Positions 30,414 through 39,540 of a stretch of DNA of 64,000 nt are shown piece by piece; the stretch's first letter is position 1; each line of letters begins with the position of its first letter. A model generated the notes under the pieces. It was not told the DNA's origin and made no database searches. It saw only the letters and a list, made by a program, of their open reading frames with translations. This DNA is from DATFNI01 sp963787205. GTDB taxonomy: Bacteria; Bacteroidota; Rhodothermia; Balneolales; DATFMH01. Location: assembly GCA_963787205.1 (NCBI GenBank), contig CAWBCD010000028.1, positions 1-64,000 on the forward strand, given 5' to 3'. A program made the position numbers and the translations under genes.

Positions 30414-30433
30414 AGGGTTTAAAAGGAAAAATT

Positions 30434-31642
30434 ATGAAGATTACAAAAGCTCAAGTTATCATATGCTCACCGGGGCGTAATTTTGTCACGCTGAAGGTTT
30501 ACACGGATGAAGGCATCTATGGAATCGGCGACGCCACGCTTAACGGCCGGGAACTCGCAGTAGCCGCTTACCTTGAAGATCATCTTATCCCTTGTCTGAT
30601 TGGCCGTGATCCGTTCAACTCCGAAGATATCTGGCAGTATTTTTATCGTGGCGCCTACTGGAAAAGAGGTCCCGTGACCATGGCGGCTGTCGGAGCTATC
30701 GATCTTGCCATGTGGGATATCAAGGGCAAGGCCCTGAATACCCCGGTTTATAACCTTCTGGGAGGGAAGAGCCGTTTTGGCGTTCAGGTATACGGTCATG
30801 CCAACGGTGGTGATATTGAAGAGACCATTGATGAAGTAGGTAAATATATCGATAAGGGATATAAAGCGATTCGCGCCCAGTCGGGAATCCCGGGAATAGA
30901 CAGTACATACGGTGTCTCCAAAGACAAAATGTATTACGAACCTGCCAAGAAGGGATTACCGCAGGAAGATTACTGGTCCACTGAAAAGTATCTGAATTTT
31001 GTCCCAAAACTATTTAAGAAACTTAGGAACACCTATGGCGACGAGTACAGCTTGCTGCACGACTGTCATCACCGGCTAACGCCGATTGAGGCGGGTCGTC
31101 TGGGTAAGGAACTGGAACCCTATCATCTGTTTTGGCTGGAAGATCCCGTCGAAGAAGAGTTGCAGAAAGGCTTTCGTATCATTCGGGAACACACGACCAC
31201 ACCCATCGCTGTTGGTGAGATTTTCAACTCCGTGTATGATGTGACGGAGCTCATTTCCGAGCAGTTGATCGACTATTTGCGCATGACGGTTCTGCACAGC
31301 GGAGGTATCACCCCAATGATGAAGCTTGCTGCTTTCGCCTCCATTTATCATATCAAGACCGGTTTTCATGGCGCAACCGACCTTTCTCCAATCAATATGG
31401 CTGCTGCCCTTCATGTAGATATCTCGATTAATAATTTTGGATTGCAGGAATACATGCTGCACACCGAGGAGACGGATGCTGTGTTCCCTCACGCATATTA
31501 TTTCGAAGATGGCTACCTGTATCCGGGCGACAAACCGGGACTGGGCGTCGATTTCGACGAAAAACTGGCAAAAAAATATCCTTACGAACCTGCTTATTTA
31601 CCCGTGAACCGCAAGGAAGACGGGACAATGTTTAACTGGTAA
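30434..31642 (+). CDS. manD: D-mannonate dehydratase (enolase superfamily)
   Basis: The 402-aa protein matches ManD/RspA-type dehydratases over its full length. It has the ITKAQVIICSPGRNFVTLKV start, WKRGPVTMAAVGAIDLA, the metal-ligand segment LLHDCHHRLTP, WLEDPVEEE, AVGEIFNS, and FHGATDLSPI with an acidic C-terminal tail. It dehydrates D-mannonate to 2-keto-3-deoxy-D-gluconate. It lies between uxaE and kdgK, 21 bp after uxaE. Some family members act on D-gluconate, but the operon points to mannonate. Confidence 0.93.
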   Translation: MKITKAQVIICSPGRNFVTLKVYTDEGIYGIGDATLNGRELAVAAYLEDHLIPCLIGRDPFNSEDIWQYFYRGAYWKRGPVTMAAVGAIDLAMWDIKGKALNTPVYNLLGGKSRFGVQVYGHANGGDIEETIDEVGKYIDKGYKAIRAQSGIPGIDSTYGVSKDKMYYEPAKKGLPQEDYWSTEKYLNFVPKLFKKLRNTYGDEYSLLHDCHHRLTPIEAGRLGKELEPYHLFWLEDPVEEELQKGFRIIREHTTTPIAVGEIFNSVYDVTELISEQLIDYLRMTVLHSGGITPMMKLAAFASIYHIKTGFHGATDLSPINMAAALHVDISINNFGLQEYMLHTEETDAVFPHAYYFEDGYLYPGDKPGLGVDFDEKLAKKYPYEPAYLPVNRKEDGTMFNW

Positions 31643-31662
31643 TAAAGAAAAAACTAAAAACT

Positions 31663-32697
31663 ATGCAGAAAAAAGTTGTCACATTTGGTGAGATTATGCT
31701 CAGGTTGGCAACGCCTGGCTACCAGCGATTTTCACAGGCTTCCCATTATGAAGCAACCTATGGGGGAGGAGAGGCGAATGTAGCCGTATCTCTTGCTAAC
31801 TATGGATTATCGGTCGATTTTGTGACCCGGCTTCCTCAAAATGATATCGGTGAAGCTGCCATAATGGATCTTAAAAAACATGGTGTAGGAACGGGCTTTA
31901 TCGCACGTGGTGGTGATCGTGTGGGTATCTACTTTCTGGAGAAGGGAGCTGTGAGTCGTGGCAGCAAGGTCGTTTATGACCGTGCCAATTCGGCTGTTTC
32001 CGGAATAAAGAAAGGCGATATCGACTGGGGAAAAGTGTTTGAAGGTGCCGGATGGTTTCACTGGACCGGTATCACGCCCGCCATTTCACAGGGAACAGCC
32101 GACGTTTGTAAAGAAGCTATCGAAGCTGCCAGCGAGCTGGGACTGACCGTTTCCTGCGATCTTAATTATCGCAAAAAACTATGGAAGTACGGCAAAACGC
32201 CCGGTGAGGTAATGCCTGACCTTGTAAAAGGATGCGATGTTATCCTTGGTAATGAGGAAGACGCGGAAAAAGTCTTCGGTATCAAAGCAGAGGGCGTGGA
32301 TGTTACGGGTGGCAAGGTGGAAGCCGGGGCCTATGAGTCGGTTTGCCGTCAATTGCTGGAGCGCTTCCCGAAAGCAAAGAAAGCGGTCATAACTTTGCGT
32401 GGATCGATCAGTGCATCACACAATACATGGTCGGGTGTTTTATGGAATGGTAACAAGCTGTACAGTGCTCCTACCTACCAGATCACGCATATTGTCGATC
32501 GTGTTGGTGGTGGTGACTCGTTCATGGGCGGGTTGATCTACGGACTGCTCACTTATGATGATGATCAGAAAGCACTGAACTTCGCCGTCGCTGCCTCCTG
32601 CCTCAAACATACGATCGAGGGAGATTACAACCTGGCGACTGTTGATGAGGTGGAAAAACTGATGAGCGGTGACGCCTCCGGAAGAGTGTCAAGATAA
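31663..32697 (+). CDS. kdgK: 2-keto-3-deoxygluconate kinase
   Basis: This 344-aa PfkB-family kinase has the N-terminal GGGEANVAVSLANYG substrate segment and the C-terminal anion-hole motif DRVGGGDSFMGG with the catalytic Asp. It phosphorylates 2-keto-3-deoxygluconate to KDPG, the substrate of the aldolase gene that follows. The start is 20 bp after manD. Length and motifs are normal. Confidence 0.94.
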   Translation: MQKKVVTFGEIMLRLATPGYQRFSQASHYEATYGGGEANVAVSLANYGLSVDFVTRLPQNDIGEAAIMDLKKHGVGTGFIARGGDRVGIYFLEKGAVSRGSKVVYDRANSAVSGIKKGDIDWGKVFEGAGWFHWTGITPAISQGTADVCKEAIEAASELGLTVSCDLNYRKKLWKYGKTPGEVMPDLVKGCDVILGNEEDAEKVFGIKAEGVDVTGGKVEAGAYESVCRQLLERFPKAKKAVITLRGSISASHNTWSGVLWNGNKLYSAPTYQITHIVDRVGGGDSFMGGLIYGLLTYDDDQKALNFAVAASCLKHTIEGDYNLATVDEVEKLMSGDASGRVSR

Positions 32698-32773
32698 TTA
32701 TGAATTTTGAATGTTGAATTATGAATTGATCGGAAGAAACTGTCAGCAATTAACATCCTATTGCTGACAGTCT

Positions 32774-32811
32774 TTAACACCCTAACACCCTAACACCCTA
32801 ACACTTTAAAC
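32774..32811. repeat. Tandem octamer array (AACACCCT)n
   Basis: Three full AACACCCT units and partial ones fill the gap between kdgK and eda. The word is one base different from AACACCTT, the reverse complement of the array at 26082, so one word family occurs on both strands. Confidence 0.8.
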
Positions 32812-32825
32812 TTCTACACGCTTTT

Positions 32826-33503
32826 ATGGCGAGATTCACAAGAATTCAAACAGCGACTAAGATGCAGGAAACCGGCATGGTACCGGTTTTCTATAATGCA
32901 GACCTGCAGACTGCCAAAGATGTGCTCAAGGCATGTTATGATGGCGGGGTTCGGGTTTTTGAGTTTACCAATCGCGGCGAATTTGCTCATGAAGTATTTG
33001 GCGAGCTGAACAAATATGCCGCTCGTGAGATGCCCGATATGATATTGGGCGTGGGTTCGGTAGTAGATCCCGGAACCTGCTCTCTCTATATACAATTGGG
33101 AGCCAACTTTGTTGTATCACCCGTTTTGAAAGAAGAGATGGCTCGTGTTTGTAATGCACGAAAAATCATGTGGATACCTGGTTGCGGATCATTGACGGAA
33201 ATTAACCGCGCTGAAGAAGCCGGTGCTGAAATAGTCAAGATATTCCCGGCCACACAAGTTGGCGGGCCCAAATTTGTTGCAGCGGTTAAAGGACCTTGCC
33301 CATGGACCAGCATTATGCCTACAGGCGGGGTGGCCCCGACTGAAGAAAATCTTAAGGCCTGGTTCGATGCGGGAGTAGCCTGCGTCGGGATGGGATCCAA
33401 ACTCTTGACCAGGGAAATAATATCTAAAAAAGATTTTGGAGGGCTGAAAGACAAAGTGGCTGAAACCTTGTCATTGATAGCTTCTCTAAAACACAACAAC
33501 TAA
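32826..33503 (+). CDS. eda: KDPG/KHG aldolase
   Basis: The 225-aa class I aldolase has the catalytic Glu region VFEFTNRG, the Schiff-base lysine in VKIFPA, and the phosphate-binding MPTGGVAPTEEN loop. It splits KDPG into pyruvate and glyceraldehyde 3-phosphate and so closes the hexuronate pathway. It follows kdgK in the same direction. Its sequence is complete. Confidence 0.94.
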   Translation: MARFTRIQTATKMQETGMVPVFYNADLQTAKDVLKACYDGGVRVFEFTNRGEFAHEVFGELNKYAAREMPDMILGVGSVVDPGTCSLYIQLGANFVVSPVLKEEMARVCNARKIMWIPGCGSLTEINRAEEAGAEIVKIFPATQVGGPKFVAAVKGPCPWTSIMPTGGVAPTEENLKAWFDAGVACVGMGSKLLTREIISKKDFGGLKDKVAETLSLIASLKHNN

Positions 33504-33536
33504 AGTCCTCCAACAAACAACCAAAACAAGGTGGGA

Positions 33537-34853
33537 ATGAGTAACATTAAAACGGGGCCCGGTTCACCCGGAAACATAGATATGCAAGAGGTTGTAAAAA
33601 AAGGATCATTTCGCTGGACCATTTGTGGACTCCTCTTTTTTGCAACAACCATCAATTATATCGACCGGCAGGTCATTGGTATTCTGGCGCCGACTCTTCA
33701 AAAGGATATCGGCTGGAGTGATCTGCAATACGGATACATCGTTACCGCTTTTCAGGGAGCTTATGCTATTGGACTCCTGCTGGTAGGCCGTTTCATCGAT
33801 AAAATCGGAACGAAGGTCGGATACAGTATTTCGATGTTTGTCTGGAGTCTTGCTGCAATGGGGCATGCCCTGGTAGAGACGGTATTAGGATTTGGTATCG
33901 CCAGGTTTTTCCTTGGCCTGGGTGAATCAGGCAACTTTCCGGCTGCTATAAAAGGGACGGCTGAATGGTTTCCCAAAAAAGAGCGGGCCCTGGCTACCGG
34001 GCTCTTCAATTCAGGCGCTAACGTGGGTGCCGTCGTTGCTCCACTGGTTGTACCTTGGTTGACAATAGCTTATGGCTGGCACGCAGCATTTGTTTTCACG
34101 GGCTCGCTGGGTTTCATAGTCCTGATTTTGTGGATATGGATTTATAAACTCCCGGAAGACCATCCATGGGTGAAGAAAGAGGAATTGGAGTATATAAAAA
34201 GCGATCCGATAGATACACATACCGAAAAAGTGCCGTGGTTGAAATTATTGAAATACAGGCAAACCTGGGCCTTTGTGGTTGCGAAGTTCATGACAGATCC
34301 GATATGGTGGTTTTACCTGTATTGGCTTCCCTCGTTCTACACCGAACGCTATAAATTGAATCTGGCTCATCTGGGCTTGCCATTGGTTGTGATCTATACC
34401 ATGACCAGCGTCGGGAGTATCGGGGGCGGCTGGCTTTCGTCGGTATTCATTAAACACAATTGGACCATAAACAAAAGTCGTAAGACGGCCATGATCATAT
34501 GTGCTGTTTGTGTGATTCCAATCATATTTGCATCGGTCATATCCAACTTTTGGTTGTCGGTATTTCTGATCGGTCTGGCAGCAGCTGCACACCAGGGCTG
34601 GTCGGCCAATCTGTTTACGACGGTATCCGATATGTTCCCGAACAGAGCGGTCGCATCCGTTGTGGGACTGGGCGGAATGGCCGGTTCCATTGGCGGAATG
34701 CTCATCGCTACTGCCGCCGGGCTCATTCTTCAAATTACAGGCCACTACCTGCTGCTGTTCCTGATTTGCGGTTTTGCCTATGTGATTGCATTTGTAATCT
34801 TCCATTTCCTTGTACCCAAGATGGAAGAAGCACCTATTTTTGAAAATGCCTGA
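33537..34853 (+). CDS. MFS hexuronate transporter, ExuT-like
   Basis: ATG 33537 is chosen over GTG 33531 because a GGTGGGA ribosome-binding stretch precedes it. The protein has about 12 membrane helices in two halves. It carries the ACS/ExuT-family hallmarks NYIDRQVIG in helix 1, FLGLGESGNFPAAIKGTAEWFPKKERALATG, and PLVVPWL. Such carriers import galacturonate or glucuronate with protons. It is the last gene of the hexuronate operon, which fits. A related substrate such as an unsaturated uronate product cannot be excluded. Confidence 0.88.
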   Translation: MSNIKTGPGSPGNIDMQEVVKKGSFRWTICGLLFFATTINYIDRQVIGILAPTLQKDIGWSDLQYGYIVTAFQGAYAIGLLLVGRFIDKIGTKVGYSISMFVWSLAAMGHALVETVLGFGIARFFLGLGESGNFPAAIKGTAEWFPKKERALATGLFNSGANVGAVVAPLVVPWLTIAYGWHAAFVFTGSLGFIVLILWIWIYKLPEDHPWVKKEELEYIKSDPIDTHTEKVPWLKLLKYRQTWAFVVAKFMTDPIWWFYLYWLPSFYTERYKLNLAHLGLPLVVIYTMTSVGSIGGGWLSSVFIKHNWTINKSRKTAMIICAVCVIPIIFASVISNFWLSVFLIGLAAAAHQGWSANLFTTVSDMFPNRAVASVVGLGGMAGSIGGMLIATAAGLILQITGHYLLLFLICGFAYVIAFVIFHFLVPKMEEAPIFENA

Positions 34854-34886
34854 TAATTTGACTTTGTAACCCAAAAGTTACCGGGA

Positions 34887-36275
34887 ATGAAAAGAGCTGA
34901 TTTTTTAAAATCCGGGTTGTCGCTTCTCGCAACCACAGCGTTCGGCAATCCTTTAATCCGCCGCGGTGGATTCGGTATTCGCGGAAGTCAAGCTTCAGGA
35001 TCCTCATCATTTAATGTCATATTTATCCTGGCAGATGATTTGGGATATAACGACTTAGGCTGTTACGGGCAAAAGGATATCCTTACTCCCAATGCCGATA
35101 AACTGGCCGATGATGGTATGCGGTTCACTCAGTGTTATGCGGGTTCGACGGTGTGCGCCCCGTCCCGCAACACACTGATGACCGGACAGGATACCGGTCA
35201 TTGCACGGTTCGGGGAAATTATCTCCTGAACGGGGATAAAAGGGTGAGAATCCCCCTGCAGAAAACCGATTACACCGTCGCCGACATGCTTAAGGAACAG
35301 GGTAAGGAAACGGGTATGATTGGCAAATGGGGATTGGGCAATGCCGGATCGACGGGCATCCCGAATAAACAGGGTTTTGATTATTGGTATGGGTTCCTCG
35401 ATCAGCATCATGCGCACGATTATTACCCGACGTACTTGTGGGAGAATGAGCATAAAGTGACGTTGAAGGGCAACCTGAACGGACAGAAGAAGGAGTATGC
35501 CCATGACCTGTTTACCGAGCAATCCCTGAATTTCATCAGGAAGAATCGGGATGATTCCTTCTTCTTGTATCTGCCGTATACTATCCCACATGCTAAATAT
35601 GAGATACCAAGCACAGAGCCATACACCAATAAGGACTGGACGCATGTTGAGAAAGTATATGCGGCGATGGTTACCCGGCTCGATCGCGATCTTGGAAGGA
35701 TCAGATCGTTGCTTCGGGAACTGGATATCGACAAAAAGACGATCATTTTCTTTACTTCGGATAACGGAGCGGCCGAGAAATGGAAGGGCCGTTTTAATAG
35801 CACGGGCATCTTTCGTGGTATAAAAAGGAGCATGTACGAGGGCGGACTCCGGGCCCCGATGATCGCCGCGCTTCCGGGGGTGATTCCTGCCGGGAAAGTA
35901 AATGAGATGCCGTGGTATTTCCCTGATGTGATGCCTACCCTGGCCGATATGTATGGCATCAAGCCTCCCGGCAATATTAATGGAGTCAGTGTATGGCCGG
36001 CATTACAGGGCAACCCGCAGTCGATGAAAGACCGGATATTTTACTGGGAATTCTTTGTGGTTCCTCCCGACAATACCTTTAAGCAGGCCATCCGGTGGAA
36101 TAATTGGAAGGCGGTAAGAAATTCAGCACGAGGGCCGATTGAGTTGTATGATCTTTCAACGGATCCCTCTGAGAGCCAGGATATTGCGAGTTCCAACCAA
36201 ACCATTGTTTCGAAAATGGACCAATGGATGAAAACGCAGCGTTCGCCGTCACCTTTCTGGCATATCAAAGGGTAA
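34887..36275 (+). CDS. Sulfatase, S1 family, Cys-type
   Basis: This 462-aa arylsulfatase-type protein has a lipoprotein- or Sec-like N-terminus, a metal site DDLGYNDLGCYG near residue 50, the formylglycine motif CAPSRNTLMTG (Cys about 90), GKWGLGN, and the DNGAAEKW metal region. It removes sulfate esters from glycans after the cysteine is converted to formylglycine. The maturase at 51722 can supply that modification. It sits 33 bp after the transporter gene, before kduI, and suggests that the uronic-acid glycan being degraded is sulfated. The family does not reveal which position is cut. Confidence 0.92.
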   Translation: MKRADFLKSGLSLLATTAFGNPLIRRGGFGIRGSQASGSSSFNVIFILADDLGYNDLGCYGQKDILTPNADKLADDGMRFTQCYAGSTVCAPSRNTLMTGQDTGHCTVRGNYLLNGDKRVRIPLQKTDYTVADMLKEQGKETGMIGKWGLGNAGSTGIPNKQGFDYWYGFLDQHHAHDYYPTYLWENEHKVTLKGNLNGQKKEYAHDLFTEQSLNFIRKNRDDSFFLYLPYTIPHAKYEIPSTEPYTNKDWTHVEKVYAAMVTRLDRDLGRIRSLLRELDIDKKTIIFFTSDNGAAEKWKGRFNSTGIFRGIKRSMYEGGLRAPMIAALPGVIPAGKVNEMPWYFPDVMPTLADMYGIKPPGNINGVSVWPALQGNPQSMKDRIFYWEFFVVPPDNTFKQAIRWNNWKAVRNSARGPIELYDLSTDPSESQDIASSNQTIVSKMDQWMKTQRSPSPFWHIKG

Positions 36276-36354
36276 AAACATTCAGATAACTGCGGGCCCG
36301 CTATTCTCATGTCGTTCGATGGCGAATGATCCGTAAATATCCATTGTATATATA

Positions 36355-36370
36355 GTGTTACCGGAATCAC
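36355..36370. promoter_or_regulatory. Variant LacI-type operator before kduI
   Basis: GTGTTACCGGAATCAC keeps the TGTTACCGGAA core of the sites at 2729 and 28246 with GTG/CAC ends. It lies about 190 bp upstream of kduI. It is a weaker match than the other four. The remaining gap (36276-36555) shows nothing else. Confidence 0.45.
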
Positions 36371-36555
36371 GAAAGGGAATTAAAAAGATACCAGAAAATC
36401 CGGATTTTGGGATTTATGGTTCTGAATTCTTCTAAAAGAAACGGTGTGATGGAGTACAGAATTTAAGGCCATTTGATTTTACGTAAACATTCGGCATGAC
36501 GACCGTATCTTGCCGACAATCTTAAATTGAAATCTTTAATAAACAGAAACTGATT

Positions 36556-37374
36556 ATGGAAGTCAGACGTCCAACGCATCCTTTGGATGCCAAAGCATAT
36601 AGTTCAGAACGGTTGCGCCAGGAATATGTACTGGATAACCTGATGAAAGAGGGAAAGATCACCGTGGTCTATACTCACCACGACCGTATGATTGCCGGTG
36701 GGGCCGTCCCGGCTGGCAAGGCATTGAAATTAGAAACCGATGATGCCTTAAAATCGGATTACTTTCTGCAACGCCGGGAACTCGGTATCATTAACACCGG
36801 CAAAAAAGGTTCGGTAAACGTTGATGGAGAAAACTTTGACCTTGATTATGGCGATTGCCTATATGTTGGAAGAGGTGCCAAAGACGTGAAGTTTAGTGGA
36901 CAAGGTGCCCGTTTTTACCTGGTGTCCACACCAGCCCACAAAAGCTATCCGACCACGAAGGGAACCAAAAAAGAATCGACAGTCGAGAACCTGGGTTCCA
37001 GCGAGGCGTGCAACGAACGATCCATCTTCAAGTTTATCCATCCGGATGGTATAAAGAGCTGTCAACTGGTCATGGGATACACCGAACTGAAGACGGGGAG
37101 CGTCTGGAATACGATGCCTGCCCATACCCATGACAGACGCTCCGAGATCTACTTTTACTTCAATATGGATAAGGAAAATCGTGTGTTTCATTTCATGGGA
37201 GAGCCGGACGATACGCGTCACCTGGTCCTTGGAAACGAAACCGGTGTCATTTCGCCTTCATGGTCGATACACGCAGGTTCGGGTACCGGTTCTTATACAT
37301 TTATCTGGGCGATGGCTGGTGAAAACCAGAGCTTTGCCGACATGGATCATGTGCCTGTGAGCGGGTTGAAGTAA
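36556..37374 (+). CDS. kduI: 4-deoxy-L-threo-5-hexosulose-uronate ketol-isomerase
   Basis: The 272-aa cupin-fold protein matches KduI throughout. It begins near the typical RRPTHP stretch, has a GRGAKDVKFSGQ segment, the metal-binding MPAHTHDRRSEIYFYF motif and the HAGSGTGSYTFIWAM end. It converts the keto form of unsaturated uronate released by lyase/GH88 action to 3-deoxy-D-glycero-2,5-hexodiulosonate. The next gene, kduD, reduces that to 2-keto-3-deoxygluconate, feeding kdgK. Confidence 0.95.
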   Translation: MEVRRPTHPLDAKAYSSERLRQEYVLDNLMKEGKITVVYTHHDRMIAGGAVPAGKALKLETDDALKSDYFLQRRELGIINTGKKGSVNVDGENFDLDYGDCLYVGRGAKDVKFSGQGARFYLVSTPAHKSYPTTKGTKKESTVENLGSSEACNERSIFKFIHPDGIKSCQLVMGYTELKTGSVWNTMPAHTHDRRSEIYFYFNMDKENRVFHFMGEPDDTRHLVLGNETGVISPSWSIHAGSGTGSYTFIWAMAGENQSFADMDHVPVSGLK

Positions 37375-37496
37375 TCAGAGCGGAATCAAGGCTATTAGGA
37401 ATTACGGAATATTGGCCGAGCCTTTTACAGGAAGAAGCTCTCCATTGTTCCAGTGTTCCATCATTCTCTGTTTGATATATAACTAAGTGGATTATT

Positions 37497-38264
37497 ATGA
37501 TTTTGGATGATTTTAGTTTAAAAGGAAAGACGGCGCTGGTAACGGGAAGCAAAAGGGGGATCGGCAAGGCCATTGCCGTTGGTCTGGCTGAGGCCGGAGC
37601 GGATATCGTGGGTGTTTCAGCATCCCTCGAGTCAGAGGGAAGTGATGTTGAAAAGGAAGTGCAGGCCGTCGGCCGGTCTTTTACTGGTTACCAATGCGAC
37701 TTTACTAATCGCGAAAACCTCTATTCTTTTATCGAAGAGGTCAATGCAAATCATGATAAGATCGATATCCTGGTTAATAATGCCGGGACCATCAGGCGTA
37801 AACCGGCGGCCGAACATCCGGACGAATATTGGGATGAGGTTCTGGAAGTGAATCTGACGGCCCCGTTTATCCTCAGCCGTGAATTCGGCAAAAAGATGCT
37901 CGAACAGGGCGGCGGCAAGATCATCTTCATCGCATCGCTGCTCACCTTCCAGGGCGGAATCCTGATTCCCGGCTATGCTTCAAGCAAGGGAGGCATTGGC
38001 CAGCTGACGATGGCTCTTTCCAACGAATGGGCGGCAAAGGGAGTCAACGTAAATGCTATTGCGCCCGGTTATATTGCCACAGACAACACCGCTCCATTGC
38101 GTGCTGATAAAGAACGCAACGAAGCGATTCGCAGCCGGATACCTGCCGGTAAATGGGGACAGCCCCGTGACTTAACAGGTGCTGCTGTTTTTCTTTCTTC
38201 TGCCGCATCTGATTATATTAACGGGACCATTATCACAGTCGATGGCGGCTGGATGGGAAGATAA
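37497..38264 (+). CDS. kduD: 2-deoxy-D-gluconate 3-dehydrogenase
   Basis: The 255-aa SDR has TGSKRGIGKA, NNAGTIRRKPA (the RRxPA element seen in KduD), YASSKGG and VDGGWMGR. It reduces the 2,5-diketo product of KduI to 2-keto-3-deoxygluconate. It follows kduI by 122 bp and precedes a GH88 hydrolase, an arrangement common in pectin, alginate or glycosaminoglycan loci. Confidence 0.93.
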   Translation: MILDDFSLKGKTALVTGSKRGIGKAIAVGLAEAGADIVGVSASLESEGSDVEKEVQAVGRSFTGYQCDFTNRENLYSFIEEVNANHDKIDILVNNAGTIRRKPAAEHPDEYWDEVLEVNLTAPFILSREFGKKMLEQGGGKIIFIASLLTFQGGILIPGYASSKGGIGQLTMALSNEWAAKGVNVNAIAPGYIATDNTAPLRADKERNEAIRSRIPAGKWGQPRDLTGAAVFLSSAASDYINGTIITVDGGWMGR

Positions 38265-38287
38265 ATCCATGTATTAAAAAAGGTTAT

Positions 38288-39521
38288 ATGACAGCATATG
38301 GCTCGTTCCGAAGTCTGACCGGTGTTCTTCTTATAAGTCTGTTTGCGCTGCTTGGACTTCAACATCCAAAGAAAAAACAAGGCAATAAGGATAATACCCA
38401 AGGCGATTACGATAAATCCCAAGGCTAATCTTGCCTTCGCGATGCAGCAACTGCGTTATGCTGTCAAAACCTATCCGGACAGTACTCATTTCCCCAGAAC
38501 GGTCAATGCCGACGGTTCGATGAAATGGGTCGGTGCCAGCGACTGGACAAGCGGTTTTTTCCCGGGCGAATTATGGTACATGTACAAGTACACTGGTAAG
38601 CCGTTTTGGAAGGAAGAAGCGGCCAGGTGGACCGATCAATTGCAGAGTCAGCAGTACAATACCCACACGCACGATGTGGGTTTTATGATGTATCCCAGCT
38701 TCGGGCACGGATACCTGTACACCGACAATGATCATTACAAACAAGTGGTCATTCAGTCGGCGCGATCCCTGATTACGCGATTCAATCCCAAAGTCGGAGA
38801 GATCAAATCGTGGGATCACACCAAATGGGAATATCCGGTGATCATCGATAATATGATGAATCTGGAATTGTTGTTTCGTGCAACTCAATTCAGCGGAGAC
38901 AGCACCTTTTATCATGTCGCTATAACTCACGCCCTGAATGCTATCAAGTCGCACGTCCGACCCAACGGAAGTACCTATCATGTTGTTAATTTCGATACGA
39001 CGACGGGGAAAATACTATGGCGCGGAACAGCCCAGGGTTATGCCGATAACTCCACATGGGCACGCGGGGAGAGTTGGGCATTATATGGCTTTACGATGGC
39101 CTACCGGTATACAAAAGACAGGCGGTTCCTCAAAGTCGCCCAAAAAGTGGCTCATTACATTTTGACCAATAAAAATCTGCCCGCCGACGATGTTCCCTAT
39201 TGGGACTATAATGCCCCTGATATTCCGAATGCACCTCGCGACGCTTCAGCAGCGGCGATCATGAGTTCGGCATTCATCGAATTGAGCGGATATGTTAATC
39301 ATGCCGAGTCAGAAAAATACCTGGAGACAGCCAAGAAAATCATCCACAGTTTGTCTACTCCCAAATACAGGGCCGCGACAGTCGGCAGCAACGGCGGATT
39401 TATCCTGAAGAAAAGTGTCGGCAGCAAACCCGCCAATTCGGAGGTGTCCGTGCCGCTCGTTTATGCTGATTATTACTATATCGAGGCCAACCTGCGCTAC
39501 CTGCAGCACGAGAAGAAATAA
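38288..39521 (+). CDS. GH88 unsaturated glucuronyl hydrolase, N-terminus frameshifted
   Basis: The catalytic part (from about 38440, LAFAMQQLRYAV) is a GH88 enzyme with WTSGFFPGELWYMYKYT, HTHDVGFM, the IIDNMMNLELLF segment and WARGESWALYGF. It hydrolyses 4,5-unsaturated uronic acid from oligosaccharide ends. In this frame no signal peptide exists. One base over, ATG 38288, preceded by AAAAAAGG, encodes a hydrophobic leader (MTAYGSF, then LTGVLLISLFALLG) that runs out near 38428. An extra base between about 38350 and 38430, where A-runs occur, would join them. The product gives substrate to KduI. Confidence 0.82.
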
Positions 39522-39540
39522 AAAAATTACCACACCATCC

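Noticed and set aside
38213..38422. A minus-strand frame with a hydrophobic start (GFIVIALGIILIALFF) opposite the GH88 leader
   Set aside because: It starts with TTG, overlaps kduD and the GH88 leader on the other strand, and its hydrophobicity can be explained as the complement of a signal-peptide region.
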